Shown here one piece after another: positions 1 through 11,960 of a stretch of 64,000 bases of DNA. A program made the translations under genes and the position numbers. The notes beneath the pieces were generated by a model, which saw nothing but the letters and a program-made list of their open reading frames with translations, did no database searches and was not told the origin of the DNA. Source of the DNA: Cunninghamia lanceolata (Eukaryota; Streptophyta; Pinopsida; Cupressales; Cupressaceae); contig BSBN01000213.1 in assembly GCA_027924645.1 (NCBI GenBank), forward strand, positions 36,830,501 to 36,894,500, in the 5' to 3' direction. The number at the start of each line of letters is the position of its first letter. Positions within the stretch are counted from its first letter, which is position 1.

Positions 1-1081
1 ACCCATCCCCGCATCCCCAAAACATCCCCTACTGGGGATGACCCTGATTTGGCAGAGGACGCATCCCCGAGTTACATAGAAAAATTCATCACACAACTGT
101 TAAAAAGGCTAGAAAATGGTACAACTAACATATAAGGTGGTACAACCACCTAACTAAGATGAGATTGTCTGGCCTGAATGTGTGCTAGAATAGCTAGTAA
201 ACAATTTGAAACCCCTACACAAAATCTGATCTAAATTTCCCAATGCAAATCATCCTCCAATGATAGCAAAAACAAATGCTTCACATGTAGTACGGCCTCC
301 ATAAGATGACAATGATTAATCAAAAATGGTACGTCTAGGTTATGACAAGCCATAAAGCTGGAGAATTGACTAAAACAAATGCAAACCAACCTCAATCACC
401 TGCAATAAAATCAGATCTGCCTCCACAATGACATTAAATGGGCCTCAAAACACTAATTTATTGATAAATCACTGTAGTAATACGGTAGTGCCACTGTACC
501 AGCAACATACAACCCTCCAAAGGATGAAACCTTCCAAAAATCACTATAGCAACATTGTAGCAAATTGAAAATATCTCCAAATCAGCACAATTGTGATTCC
601 TGGATGGAATCACCCAAAGATTGGAAACAAGGGTTTTTGTCCTTGATTCCCAAATGTCGAATTCAAGAGGGTTTTCATCCTCTCAAATCCCGAACAAACC
701 AAGGGTTTTCGTCCTTGGATGCCCTAGATTGAACAAACTATTCAAATCTGAAAATTGGATGCAAAAGGATAGCTTGAATGAATGATCCTCAAATGAAGAT
801 AGGTGCTTCCTTTTATAGTGCTCAAACATGAGCCTTTGAGACCAAATTTCCAAAAGTATTTAAAAATACTTTTTATTTATTTTATTTAGCATTTTAAAAT
901 GCTTTTCATTTTAATATTAATATTTAAAAATACTTTTTATTTTTATTTTAGTACTAGTGTTTAAAAACACCTTTTATTTTAATTATAATAATATTATTAA
1001 GTTGCCCTTAAAATTAGAAATTACTGGGCCCAACCTAAATAATATTATTAATTATTTTAATCCGAAAAAGGGGACATGACA
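1..1081 (-). mobile_element. Partial LTR, cut by the window edge
   Basis: This is an LTR in minus orientation, judged by its end GGGGACATGACA at 1070-1081, which matches the end of the chromovirus LTR at 11351. A minus-strand TATA-like TATAAAAGG lies at about 810-818. Three copies of the motif AAGGGTTTTCGTCCTT or close variants follow at 629-644, 667-682 and 701-716. The far end is outside the window, so a solo LTR cannot be told from the 3' LTR of a longer element. No coding sequence is visible. Confidence 0.65.
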
Positions 1082-1135
1082 TAAAATGTTAGAATCACTA
1101 ATCAATGTCATATGGATGTTCATGAAGACAAACAT

Positions 1136-2726
1136 TGTAAGAACCTTGTCAGATCTGAACTGAAAATAAGCATGTCCTGAAATTTCTGCTTTGTTTTTCT
1201 CAAGTTTCGCTTAGGGTTATGATGTTTCATTTTCACCAATGTGTTTGGTATAATATGCAGATTGAAAGGTAAAAATATAACATTCATATGACAACAAATG
1301 ATGACTGAAAATGAATTAACCAGCTCACATATACAAGCAAATATCAACACAAAACACAATAGAACATACCCGGATGGAAAGATTGGCCATTTTATTGAAA
1401 TGTTGTTGGCTGATTACAAACAGTAATGGTCTGATATAAAAATCAGGCTTGCATATGCATGCAAATAGTGCCCAAAAATGATCAATAAGATGTACAAATG
1501 ATTCTCCAATGATGTAAGAACATATGCCAACTTATGAGTGATGAATGCTGATGAAGATTCAAGTCAAATGCCAGCCTTAGAAGTATGATTATGAACCTAT
1601 AGCTGCTGATATGCAATCAGATCAAGAAACCCTAACCAAAACCACCAAAATATGCCTCCAAACCCTAGCGATAGATGCCAAATTGAAGTGCTAAGGGTCT
1701 AGGATTAAAATATGTCAATCCACCTCCAATGTCGTGGCTGGAAATGCACCGATTTGAACCTGTAAGTGAATTTCAGAGGTCTGATATGAAATTCAGATTG
1801 CAAGATATGTGATTCCACCTCCAATGAAGCATTAAAACATGAAATATCATCAATACAACATAGCCATGAATCCCAATAGTGAAATCAGCCTCTAATTGCT
1901 TTCAAATCTGAATAATAAAGCCTCCAATATGCTTGATATCTTCAAACCCTAGCTGAACCAATAAACTCCATTGAAACCCTAGCCGATTTGAAGCTTTTGT
2001 CATCTCAAAAACCTGTAATATGCTCAATAATGGATCCTAGGTGAATCCATCTCTCATTGTGGGATGGGTTTTTGTCTAAACCACTCAAATCCAAGGGTTT
2101 TCGTCCTTAGATAAAGCTGAAACTCTGTTACAGCCAAGAGAAAATTTCCAAAAGATGAAAAAGCCAAATGATACAATGATATGAAAATGACTCCAAATGA
2201 CCTCCTTTTATCCTTTTCACCTTGGGCGCCCAATTGTGATAAAATATAATATTTTTTCAAGTCCATAACCCACATCAAGCAACCTCAAATATTTTTAATT
2301 TATTTTATTTTCTTTTTCTCCAAGAGGGCGGTGGCTAGGAGAGAGAATAATAATAAAATATTATTATTTTATATTTTTTGCCTTTTTCCTCATGAGCGCC
2401 GATTTTGTGGGAATTATTATAATATTTTAATAATAATATATTATAATTTAAACTTTATCTCCAATATTTCATTTTTTCAACTTTTTTCATTTTTTTCCAT
2501 TTTCCACCTTTTGGCATAATATTTTCCTTGGTTAAATATTTAATTAATTTTGATTTTTCCATAAATATTATTAAAATATAAAAAATCATCTCCAAACTTC
2601 ATTTTGCCAAGGAAAAATCATTTTTGCCACTGAAAACCCACTTTCCATTCTCCGAGCTTTAAGTTATTTGCCGACTTTCCTTTTTCCAAGTTTGAAGTCA
2701 CTTTAGCTCAAAAATGGGACATTACA
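1136..2726 (-). repeat. Left LTR (element 3' LTR), 1591 bp
   Basis: It aligns with 4352-5269 and 6757-7448 over its whole length, with scattered differences. It carries the motif AAGGGTTTTCGTCCTT at 2093-2108 with a weaker copy at about 2063-2078, and an A/T-rich U3. It is free of the nested insertion found in its partner. Confidence 0.93.
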
Positions 2727-2782
2727 AGTCCTCTCACCCCGAGATTGCTTGCCCTCAAACAATCACATGTGAGCAATCTGCA

Positions 2783-3076
2783 TTAGAACCAACCAATACC
2801 CGAATCCCAAATCCATCTAGGCTCACCATACATACTCAATGTGAAATGAAGAACATCTCTCATCATAACATCCATAATACTCACACATACTTCCTCAAAG
2901 TTGCTGGTGCAAAAGATGACAGCGATGGAAAAACTAAAAATTTGATTAAAACTCATCCTGGGACCGCTTCCGCTGTCATAAACTAATGCAAATTCAAAAC
3001 CAAGTATGTCAATGACAACATCTTCATACCTTGGTTCATACCAAACCCAAACAAGTGACTCCATGACACTTGTCAC
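2783..3076 (-). pseudogene. Unrecognised frame overlapping the end of the element ORF
   Basis: A 97-codon open stretch starts right at the stop of the longer ORF (3073-4305), in another frame, and has no obvious ATG at its start. It could be the displaced C-terminal part of the same protein after a frameshift, or chance. It contains aromatic and hydrophobic runs but no motif I recognise. It ends close to the polypurine tract of the left LTR. Confidence 0.35.
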
Positions 3077-4305
3077 AAATCCATGAAGTAGGGCACCTCA
3101 TACTCCACCAAAGAGTCATCAACATGATGGGACTCGTCACAAGCAAACTCCTCAAGTACTCCATGAATGACCAAAGGCCCAACCAAATCTGCATTACTCA
3201 TACCTCCATCTACATATGTAGTCATAACATGAGTAGCTGATCCACAAAGTGTATGCTCCATAATGCCATCCAAATCTATGATGTGAACCTTCCTCACCTC
3301 TTCTGTGTTATAGTGAATCAAATCAGTCATCTTGTGTCTTGAACATACAACAAAAATTTCATGATTGACTCCCAAATGAGTGCCAACAATAGGAGTCTTC
3401 CCATTATTTTTCTCATGTGTCGGGGCTGCCATCTTGTGACTATGCAAAAGAAAAAGACTGCTGTTCCAAATCAGAAAATCAGAATAGCTATCATACTTTT
3501 CCATAGTGTCTTCATTTACCTCAAACATCTTCTTCCTCCTTGTTGCATCAAGTGCCGATCTAACATGAGTCTCCCAAGTCAAATCATAAGCCTCAAGGTT
3601 GATCCTCTTGGCTGTTATATCATGATGATATGAAGATAAGGGCCTGCTGTCATATATCAGAAAATCAGTCCTTACCTCATGTTCTAGTGTGATGTCTTCC
3701 TCAATCTCAATCATATCTCCTTCCATGAGTGGATGGATATCAACAAGTGCTGGCCCATGAGACGTTTCCAGGTGAAAATCAAATGTACCATGTGTCACAA
3801 ATTCTGTCCCATGGCTGCAAGCTGACTCATCATGTATATGTGTCTCTTCTATCTTGTAGTCATTTTGAAGTAAAACATTTTCTTTTTCCCTTTTTGCATG
3901 CTTCTCATCAAATGTTGATCCAATAGATGTTGGTTTACCATTCTCCCAATCATTACCCTTGTCAAACTCATCATAGAGATTTCTGGATATTTCATTTGTA
4001 GATGTGGATGAGTTGCTATAGTGCCTTGATTGTCTTAATAGGGAGTCTTCATACCGCTGCAAGCTATGAGCTAGACTCCGTTGTGATTACATAAGATCTC
4101 GCCTTATTTGGGTAAAATTACTCATGATGTCTTCAACTCTTGGGCTCTCATGGTGCTTCTTAGGTCTTTGTTCTTGTTTTTGCTTCTTTCGGTCTGACCA
4201 ACATTCCAAGTAGCAACTGAAGGAGAGATGATTTCTAACTTCTTGTGGAAATACTAGGTACACTTCATAAGCAACCAATATATCATTAGCAAATTCAAAA
4301 GCCAT
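3073..4305 (-). pseudogene. Single unknown ORF of the non-autonomous element, broken by one TAA
   Basis: The reading frame starts at ATG 4305, meets TAA at 4087-4089, and continues in the same frame to a stop at 3073-3075, about 410 codons in all. The first 72 residues begin MAFEFANDILVAYE and include a basic Lys/Gln/Arg-rich stretch. Around the stop is a polar, probably helical stretch (ESPRVEDIMSNF to SLLRQSRHYS). The rest is acidic and rich in His, Asp, Glu and Ser, with no zinc knuckle, protease DSG or RT motif. It is the only sizeable frame between the LTRs, so it is the element's own product, of unknown function. It could be a highly diverged gag or an acquired host gene fragment. Length without further breaks suggests recent selection or youth. 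Confidence 0.6.
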
Positions 4306-4338
4306 GATTCACAACCCAAACAGGCTGGCAAGATCCAA

Positions 4339-4350
4339 GCTCTGATACCA
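4339..4350 (-). other. Primer-binding site (tRNA-iMet type)
   Basis: On the minus strand this reads TGGTATCAGAGC, the standard primer site complementary to the initiator methionine tRNA 3' end. It lies one base from the inner edge of the right LTR, which is therefore the 5' LTR. Confidence 0.9.
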
Positions 4351-4351
4351 C

Positions 4352-7300
4352 TGTAAGAAACCTGTCTAGATCTGAACTAAAAATAAGCATGCTGTCCTGA
4401 AATTTCTTATTTGTTTTTCTAAAGTTTCGCTTAGGGTTTTGATGTTTCATTTTCACCAATGTGTTTGGTATGATATGCAGATGGAAAGGTAAAAATATAA
4501 CATTCATATGACAACAAATGATGACTGAAAATGAATTAACCAGCTCACATATACAACCAAATATCAACACAAAACACAATAGAACATACCTGGATGGAAA
4601 GATTGGCCATTTTATTGAAATGTTGCTGGCTAATTACAAACAGTAATGGTCTAATATAAAAATCAGACTTGCATATGCATGCAAATAATGCCCAAAAATG
4701 ATCAATAAGATGTACAAATGATTCTCCAATAATGTAACAACATATGCCAACTTATGAGTGATGAATGCCGATTAAGATGAATGCCGATTAAGATTCAAGT
4801 CAAATGCCAACCTTAGAAATGTGATTATGAACCTGTAGCTGCTGATATGCAATCAGATCAAGAAACCCTAACCAAAACCACCAAAATATGCCTCCAAACC
4901 CTAGCGATAGATGCCAAATTGAAGCACTAAGGGTCTAGGATGAAAATATGTCAATCCAACTCCAATGTCGTGGCTGGAAATGCACCGATTTGAACCTGTA
5001 AGTGAATTTCAGAGGTCTGATATGAAATTCAGATTGCAAGATATGTGATTCGACCTCCAATGAAGCCACTAAAACATGAAATATCATCAATACAACATAG
5101 CCATGAATCCCAATAGTGAAATCAGCCTCTAATTGCCTTCAAATCTGAATAATAAAGCCTCCAATATGCTTGATATCTTGAAACCCTAGCTGAACCAATA
5201 AACTCCATTGAAACCCTAACTAATTTGAAGCTTTTGTCACCTCAAAAACCTGCAATATGCTCAATAATGTGTAATGTGTCGTACCTGTTTGTATATTTTT
5301 AAAGATCTTTTTATGTGTTATTTTTATTTATTTTATGTGATCTTTCACACTAGAGAGAAGAATGCAGAAGGGGTTTTCAGTTTTCCTATAGATGTGTTGT
5401 TGGAGCATACAATATACAACATAAAATGGAAACCCAGAAAATATATAGCAGATATGAAGAAATTAACAATGACCCACATAGAAGAATGGCCAAATATCAA
5501 TTACTAACACATACCCATGTGTAGAAATACAACTTCAGTTTAATGTTGTTGTCGGACCAGCCAATGCGTACATACAGAATCATCCAAATCTTTGAGGAAT
5601 AGTAGAGAAGGTGCAACCAACTGATCACAGCCCATAAGGAGCCCTAGACACCCCCAAACTAGCAAGGAAATGAGGTCACAAGCAAATATTGTGAAGTCTC
5701 CAAGACCCACGTCCCCTAAGCACTTGTACAGCTGGCTGCAGGTACAAACTCCATCAACACTACTGAAAATGCATATGAATCTGCTCTGTTATTGATCAGC
5801 AACTATCTCCAAGGTAGGGCAATCAAGTGAGAGGAAGAGATATGCAAGAAACTTCATCAAATGACCTCCAATAAGGGTACAGCCTGCTGCTGCAATGTAC
5901 GGCCAGCAAGGTAAAGAACATCCATCACCAAAACCTCTACCAATCCATTCAAAATATGCAGTCCTCAAATGATCTCAGCTGATACAAACAGTCCTCGAAA
6001 GATGTATCAAGAAATCCCAAACAACCAACTCATTCAATCTCCATGAAGCACGTGTGAACACAAGATGCATTCACCTCAAATGACACCTTTGGGTGATCTT
6101 CCACACCTGTAGAATGCCGCTACTCAGGGAGGTTTTCGTCTCCAAGAGCTTGGTTCGAATCCTCAAACCCTCAAAACCCTAGCAGAGCTCACAAAGAGAA
6201 ATAACATAAACATAGCATACGCAAATGAGCCTTGATTTCACCTTTTATTTCCCTCTCCAAGCCCAACGCCCCAAATGGAGGGAATTTCAATTGTTTTAAT
6301 ATTTTAATTTCATCCTCTTATGCCTCCCATGGGCGCCCAACTTCTAGGGGGGTCAATTTTAAGTTGCAACTTAATTTATAAAGTGACAATATAATATTTG
6401 CTCATAAAGTCCCAATTAATTAATACATTAAACTTCGGACTTTAAAATAAATATGAAGACGGTGTCGGAATGCCTTGATCTTTAGCTCGCTAGAAAGGTC
6501 TCGACGAGACGCATCTAACCCCATTCTGAAAATCCCGAACCGACATTGAACCCGAACTTGCTAAAAATAGTAACGACCAAGAACAAACAGAGCCATCTCA
6601 GAGGGTGCCAACTGGATCCCATGAACTCGAACCACAACTCCATCACCAACAAACACCACCACTGCCAAACTAACCACAGTTCCTTAACCAAACTGCTAGT
6701 CCACCGGAACCCAATGATGGACTAACCATGTATCAAGAAGGGGACATTACATAATGAATCCTAGGTGAATTCATCTCTCATTGTGGGATGGATTTTCGTC
6801 CAAACCACTCAAATCCCAGGGTTTTCGTCCTTAGACAAAACTGAAACTCTATTACAGCCAAGAGAAAATCTCCAAATGATGAAAAAGTCAAATGATACAA
6901 TGATATGAAAATGACTCCAAATGACCTCCTTTTATCCTTTTCACCTTGGGCGCTCAATTGTGATAAAATATAATATTTTTTCAAGTCCATAACCCACATC
7001 AAGCAACCTCAAATATTTTTAATTTATTTTATTTTCTTTTTTTCCAAGTGGGCGGCGGCTAGGAGAGAACAATAATAAAATATTATTATTTTATATTTTT
7101 TGCCTTTTTCCTCATGAGCGCCGATTTTGTGGGAATTATTATAATATTTTAATAATAAAATATATAATTTAAACTTTATCTCCAATATTTCATTTTTTTT
7201 TCATTTTCCACCTCTTGGCATAATATTTAATTAATTTTCGTTTTTCTCCTTGGCTAAATATTTAATTAATTTTAATTTTTCCATAAATATTATCAAAATA

Positions 7301-7448
7301 TAAAAAATCATCTCCAAACTTCATTTTGCCAAGGAAAAATCATTTTTGCCACTAAAAACACACTTTCCATTCTCCAAGCTTTAAGTTATTTGTCGACTTT
7401 CCTTTTTCCAAGCTTGAAGTCACTTTAGCTCAAAAAGGGGACATTACA
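4352..7448 (-). repeat. Right LTR (element 5' LTR), interrupted by a solo LTR
   Basis: It matches the left LTR in two parts, 4352-5269 and 6757-7448, about 1.61 kb in total once the nested LTR and its target duplication are removed. The AAGGGTTTTCGTCCTT motif appears as CAGGGTTTTCGTCCTT at 6817-6832. The weak upstream copy lies at about 6788-6802. Confidence 0.92.
5270..6751 (-). mobile_element. Nested solo LTR, TSD taatg
   Basis: This block interrupts the right LTR of the host element, while the left LTR shows the empty site. It begins TGTAATG and ends CATTACA, a perfect terminal inverted repeat, and is flanked by taatg at 5265-5269 and 6752-6756. The single LTR with intact TSD is the usual product of recombination between the two LTRs of a full element. 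It resembles the LTR at 9448-10910 (same start, same internal order). A motif GGGAGGTTTTCGTCTCC lies at 6127-6143. Confidence 0.93.
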
Positions 7449-7454
7449 AACATC

Positions 7455-7800
7455 ATCATCATCATTGATATTAGATGAAGTAGGTAGATTGAAGAAACAC
7501 AAGCAGCCCCACCACCACTCCCAGTAAAAGTATGTTGGCTATTTGACTCCTCAAAAAGTGAAGATTGTGTGGCAATAGAAACATCCAAGTCAGCTTGCTT
7601 TGGATGTACATCCCACAACTTCATTGCCCCTTCCTTGTACTCATTATGTTTGTGCATAAGAAGCTGCAAATTGGAATGCACGTAAACTAGCTCCTCTGCG
7701 TTCTTTGATGCTAATCGGTTGCACTTCACTAAGTGGATGAAAGAGTATGTACAAAATATTCAAAAATGGGCTATGGAAGATACCTGTATAGTCATCATAG
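7455..7800 (-). pseudogene. hAT transposase C-terminal remnant
   Basis: On minus, from about 7770 down, the frame reads CTYSFIHLVKCNRL followed by NAEELVYVHSNLQLL and then EYKEGAMKLWDV. This is the C-terminal dimerisation region of hAT-family transposases or domesticated hAT proteins, where CERNWSxYSFIH, KRNRL and LVYVHxNLRLL are conserved. The tail ends in an Asp-rich run (NINDDDD in another frame), usual for the family, where the LTR element at 1136-7448 has inserted. A stop lies just upstream of CTYSF and at least one frameshift follows. The catalytic core and BED finger are not found nearby, so this is a fragment. Confidence 0.72.
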
Positions 7801-8648
7801 AAGCAGCAAGCTTGAATTCAAGAATGGATAGAAAAATTTAAGGAGTCGAAAATGCATTTTTGTTTTTGTTTATATTAGCTATGAACATCAGCTTAGGGTT
7901 TAGGGAAACCATTTGAGTGTTGAAAGTCAAAGACAATTGGTCAAATCACATTGAAAACAACGTTCACCATTGGAAACACCCTAGAATTGCTTTGGAATAA
8001 CCCCTACGCACTTGGAATCACCCAGGTACGATTTCAAACGATTCTAGCTTCAAAATATCAAGCCCTGCCCAAATTTGCAAATGAATTAGTTCCAATTCCA
8101 ACTTCATTACATTTCATACCTGGAGTCGTCAAGGTTTTAGGCCAATTCAGTAACTTGGATTCTCTGATTTTTTTAATGCTAGACAGTTTGATGACAATAA
8201 ATCAGCATACATGATGAAATACATAAATAGTCTCTCGGTTTTCTCCTCTAAAAAGGCAGTAGATAAACTGCTTGTAATGATTGGTTCCAATTTTTCAGAT
8301 GACTAAATGGTGGTACAATACCAAGCAGATGTGTTCATAAGAGGCTTCCTCAGGTGAGTTATAGTAGATTGGAAAGTTAATCTACGATTTTCCGAGGCCA
8401 GGGTGATGGACTCGGACTATTGCCAACATGGATCTCTTGACTTCTGAAGTTTTGTGGGCTTCTTGATGAATGTTAATACAACTTTTTCTGGAACATTCAA
8501 GGACCAACAACCATTGGAGCTCTATTCAACTAAAAGCCTTCGGTAGGGAATATTCTAGATGAAATTTTGAGGATTTTCGAAGGAACAACTCAATATTTTG
8601 ATGATTTCCAAACATTGTTGTATCTACACAAAATGTGTTTGTTGTTAA
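7801..8648 (-). other. Unassigned flank between two LTR elements
   Basis: The stretch between the hAT remnant and the chromovirus has no convincing coding sequence. It is the original host DNA continuous with 18472-18888, on the far side of the chromovirus, and may be a decayed part of the hAT element or an intron. I see no repeats shared with the rest of the window. Confidence 0.4.
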
Positions 8649-11351
8649 TGAGATATCCCGTCAAAAAAGTTGCAGGAATGAACACCAACTGGATACTAAA
8701 AAGAAATAACTTCCTCTAGATTACACAGCCTCAGCAATAAAGAAAAGAAAAATGCATAGGACACTGTAATTTTCTTTTATTTGATTTGAAAAAATTATTG
8801 TATGTTTTACAATCAACAATAATCTTCAGATTTGAGAATAATGCTATTTAGATAATCATCAATGACTCATTGATGGTTCGTTGTGGTGTGAAACAATTTA
8901 GTCTGGTTCTTCATTATTATTACCGTGTCCTTGGATAGAAGTCGCCTATTAATTCCTCCACTCTATTGTAATATCGTCGGTCTGCGCTAGGCTCTTGGTG
9001 GAAGAAACATTTGTTATGTGATCTGGACATTTCAGATGGATAGGCAGTTGGCAGAGTTTCCCTAGATATGGCAATGTTTGTTTCCTATTATGAGTGCCTC
9101 TTAATCCCTAGCGCAACTACCTGGATCTGGTTCGATTGGCACTCTAAGATTTGCTATGTAAATACGCTTGGTTCAGTTGATTTAAGATAATTTGCAAGTT
9201 GTATGTAGTATCTGATCAATTCCGTATCTGTGACAACTTCCTCTGAACAACCAAGCCAAGTGTAAGGGACTCCAAATTAGTATTTAGCAACAATCAATCC
9301 CAAATCATGTATTTCCTTAACCGCGGCCTTCAAATCTGGATCCAAGTGGTCTAATGATGATCAAGTTGTATGCATAGTTAGCTAGTAGGGTCACTTCTCC
9401 AAAATCAACGAATTATTGTGGACTAAATTTCCTTATAGAGATGATGCTGTAATATGTTGCCCCTGTTTGATTCTTTTTTTTATTATAATATATATTTTTT
9501 ATTGTTTCTTTCTGTGGTATTTCAAAACTAGACAGAAGTTGCAGAAGGGTTTTTGTTTTGCATGTATTTGTTTTTTTAATATAACATAGAAATATGAAGC
9601 ATGCAATGAAACCCAAAAAAACTATGATAGATTTGTACAAAATAGCAACGACCCAGTTCATAAAATCACATGAAATGAATTATCATCACATACCCATTTC
9701 AAAATATTCAACTTCGGACATCTATTGTAGATGGACCAACAATATGGATAACATAGAACACCTCTGAATCACCCACAAATTGATATATTATTTGCATACA
9801 ATTGATAGCAGTAATATTGAAACCCTCAGCGCCCATATTGAGGTGATAAATCCCTACCAAAACCTGCAAATGAAGCTCCCAGAGTGTATGGCCAGGTCTG
9901 ATTTGGTACGGCCAACAAGGAAATCAATGTGCAGTCCCAAAACCCTCTACAGAATTGTCCAAATCTACAACAATAAATTTGTTCTCAACTGCTCATAAAT
10001 CTGCATAAATATGTGTGCATAATCTCCTCGAGTCTCCATCAAAATGTATCAACATGAAGCACAAATGCAAACACTGAGTATATATGCCTCTTCAAGCACT
10101 CGAGGATGGTCTTTCACACCTGCGGAATGCTATTACTGATGGAAGTTTTCATTCCCAACAGCCTTGGTTTTGAATTCCTCCAAAACCCTCAAACTCTTTC
10201 CAGAGCCAAAAAGCCAAAGCAAAGAATAAACCATACATAACAAAAGAATGGCCTTTTTCCCTTTTTATTTCCTCGAGAGGGTCGATTCGCTTTTGGAGGG
10301 AATAATTTATTTAAAATCACTTTCTATAATTTCCCACCTTTCATTCTTTTAATTTTGGTGCACAACTTTATAATATAAAGTATACTTTTAAAGTCACTTA
10401 TATCTCCCTTTTTAAAATGACACTTAACTTATATTATAAAGTATACTTTAAAATTCACTTATATCCCCTTTTTAATATAAAGTCCTTTTAATATATTTTA
10501 ATAATGCATAAAGTTAACTTTATTATTTGATGTTATTAATATTAAATGCATAGGACCCATATAAAACAATATAACTCCAGAATATAACTATGCCATCATA
10601 CCAAATATAGAAACTTTGCCAACTGACTATACCAGTGACTTACTATAAATAGTAAGTATGAGCAACACATCTGAGTAACTTACTAAAAATAGTAAGTGTG
10701 GATCAAAGTGTCCAGAATGGCCTCCGAAAAGCACACCACAAATAAACTAGGACACTGAGCTGAAGAGTATCGAAATAAGCACCAAAGGGTTTCCTGAAGA
10801 GCCATAGATCACCCTCAAAGGGGTCCCCTAAACACCCCATTAGCCTACGGGGACCAGTTGGTAGACTAACCACTGCATCTGACCACTGCCTAGAAAAAGG
10901 AGACATTACACTCAAGTCCTATCAAAAGATTGAACTCGCCTATAAAGACTCCAACACTCTTCTTGAAAACACAAACAAGATGATTGAGATTAGCTTCCTT
11001 GCAAACCCTGTTTGGATTTGCCAAAAAGGAGGCAGGGTTTTCGCCCTAACCTCATGATAGTGTAGTCAAGGGGTTTCGTCCTCTCTTGCACAACGGATAA
11101 AATTGAAAGATCAATTGCTACACAAAAATTGGATACCTGAAATGTGCTCCAAACCTTATGTTTATACCTTCTTGTTTTGGTCCCATAGGACCCAAATTTG
11201 GCCACCAAGTTTGAATTCATATTTTATATTTTATTTTATTTATTTATATTTATAATCTTATATTTTATTAATATATATTTATATAGTGTTGAAAAACACT
11301 TTTATTTTAATAATAATATTATTAAGTAGTGGGGGTAGAGGGGACATGACA
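8649..11351 (-). repeat. Left LTR of the chromovirus with nested LTR
   Basis: Parts 8649-9447 and 10911-11351 together (1240 bp) align with the right LTR (1218 bp). Paired motifs CAGGGTTTTCGCCCT (11033-11047) and AAGGGGTTTCGTCCT (11068-11082) lie downstream of a minus-strand TATA-like TATAAAC near 11160-11168. Confidence 0.92.
9448..10910 (-). mobile_element. Nested solo LTR without recognisable TSD
   Basis: It begins TGTAATATG and ends GACATTACA, is 1463 bp long, and resembles the solo LTR at 5270-6751. The empty site is seen in the partner LTR near 18026-18036 (gatgcgctcaag). Here the left flank is gatgc and the right flank is ctcaa, so there is no duplication and one base of the site is missing. 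Confidence 0.85.
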
Positions 11352-11590
11352 GTCCTCCCTTCTCCAATATTGCTTGTCCTGAAGCAATTTCAAGTTTGGA
11401 TGATTAAAAATCTCCACTCCTTCCCATGTAGCATCCTTGAGTGGTAAATTCTTCCAATGCACCAAGTACTCCGTGATGACCTTGTTTCCTAACCTTCTTT
11501 CTCTCATATTGATGATAGCTTCAGGCTCCAAAATCAATTTCCCTTCATCATCAAGTGGTGGCAACTCCAAGGAAGGTGTGAAAAGTACAA
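11322..11590 (-). pseudogene. Chromodomain at the end of pol
   Basis: The minus frame reads SLELPPLDDEGKLILEPEAI, then RERRLGNKVITEYLVHWKNL and ATWEGVEIFNHPNLKLL. This is a chromodomain with the conserved YLVKW-like core (YLVHW) and ATWE. In chromoviruses it follows integrase and directs insertion to marked chromatin. Here the sequence on its N-terminal side switches at about 11587 directly to RT N-terminal sequence, so the integrase body is gone. It ends shortly before the polypurine tract and left LTR. Confidence 0.9.
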
Positions 11591-11960
11591 TGCACCACGA
11601 AGCTCATTTATCAACTCATCGATATTGGGAATAGGGTAGCGGTTCTTGATTGTCTTCTTGTTGAGCGCCCTCTAATCAATGCACATCCTCATAGTACCAT
11701 CCTTAATACCACAAAAGAAGCAAATGGGCTAGAGCTCAATCGTATGTGCCCCATATACAACAACTACTTAATCACCTTCTCAATCTCTTCCTTGTGTTTT
11801 CTCAAATGGAGATAAGGTGTAGTGATGACCGGCTTCGACCCCTCCTCCAACTCAATGACATGCTGAAACCCTCTATCTAGGGGTAACCCTAGAGGAATAT
11901 CATTGAACACCATGTTGTGCTTATCTAGGATGGATTGAATATCAACATGATAGTCTTTTC
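11587..11960 (-). pseudogene. RT N-terminal fragment
   Basis: On minus the sequence reads GLPLDRGFQHVIELEEGSKP, then TTPYLHLRKHKEEIEKVIK, a stop, LLYMGHIRLSSSPFASFVV, and finally NIDELINELRGALYFS. This is the conserved start of gypsy RT (PPDRGFEHxIEL, TTPYRxxP, GxIRPSSSPFASPVxLV, IPRIDELLDELxGAxYFS). It stops just before the KIDLRSGYHQI block and jumps to the chromodomain. The catalytic YxDD is therefore absent. Several stops and a frameshift are present. Confidence 0.88.

Larger units (their letters stand above)
1136..7448 (-). mobile_element. Complete non-autonomous LTR retrotransposon, TSD aacat
   Basis: Two long terminal repeats (1136-2726 and 4352-7448) bound a 1.6-kb interior. The perfect 5-bp target duplication aacat lies at 1131-1135 and 7449-7453. 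LTRs start TGTAAG and end CATTACA on the plus strand. A tRNA-iMet-type primer site (TGGTATCAGAGC on minus) lies at 4339-4350, one base from the right LTR, which fixes the orientation as minus. A purine-rich tract borders the other LTR at 2727-2745. The interior has no gag, protease, RT or integrase signature, only an unrecognised protein in broken frames. It must therefore have been mobilised in trans. The primer site and polypurine flank resemble those of the chromovirus at 8649-18466. The insertion lies in the tail of a hAT remnant. Confidence 0.93.
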
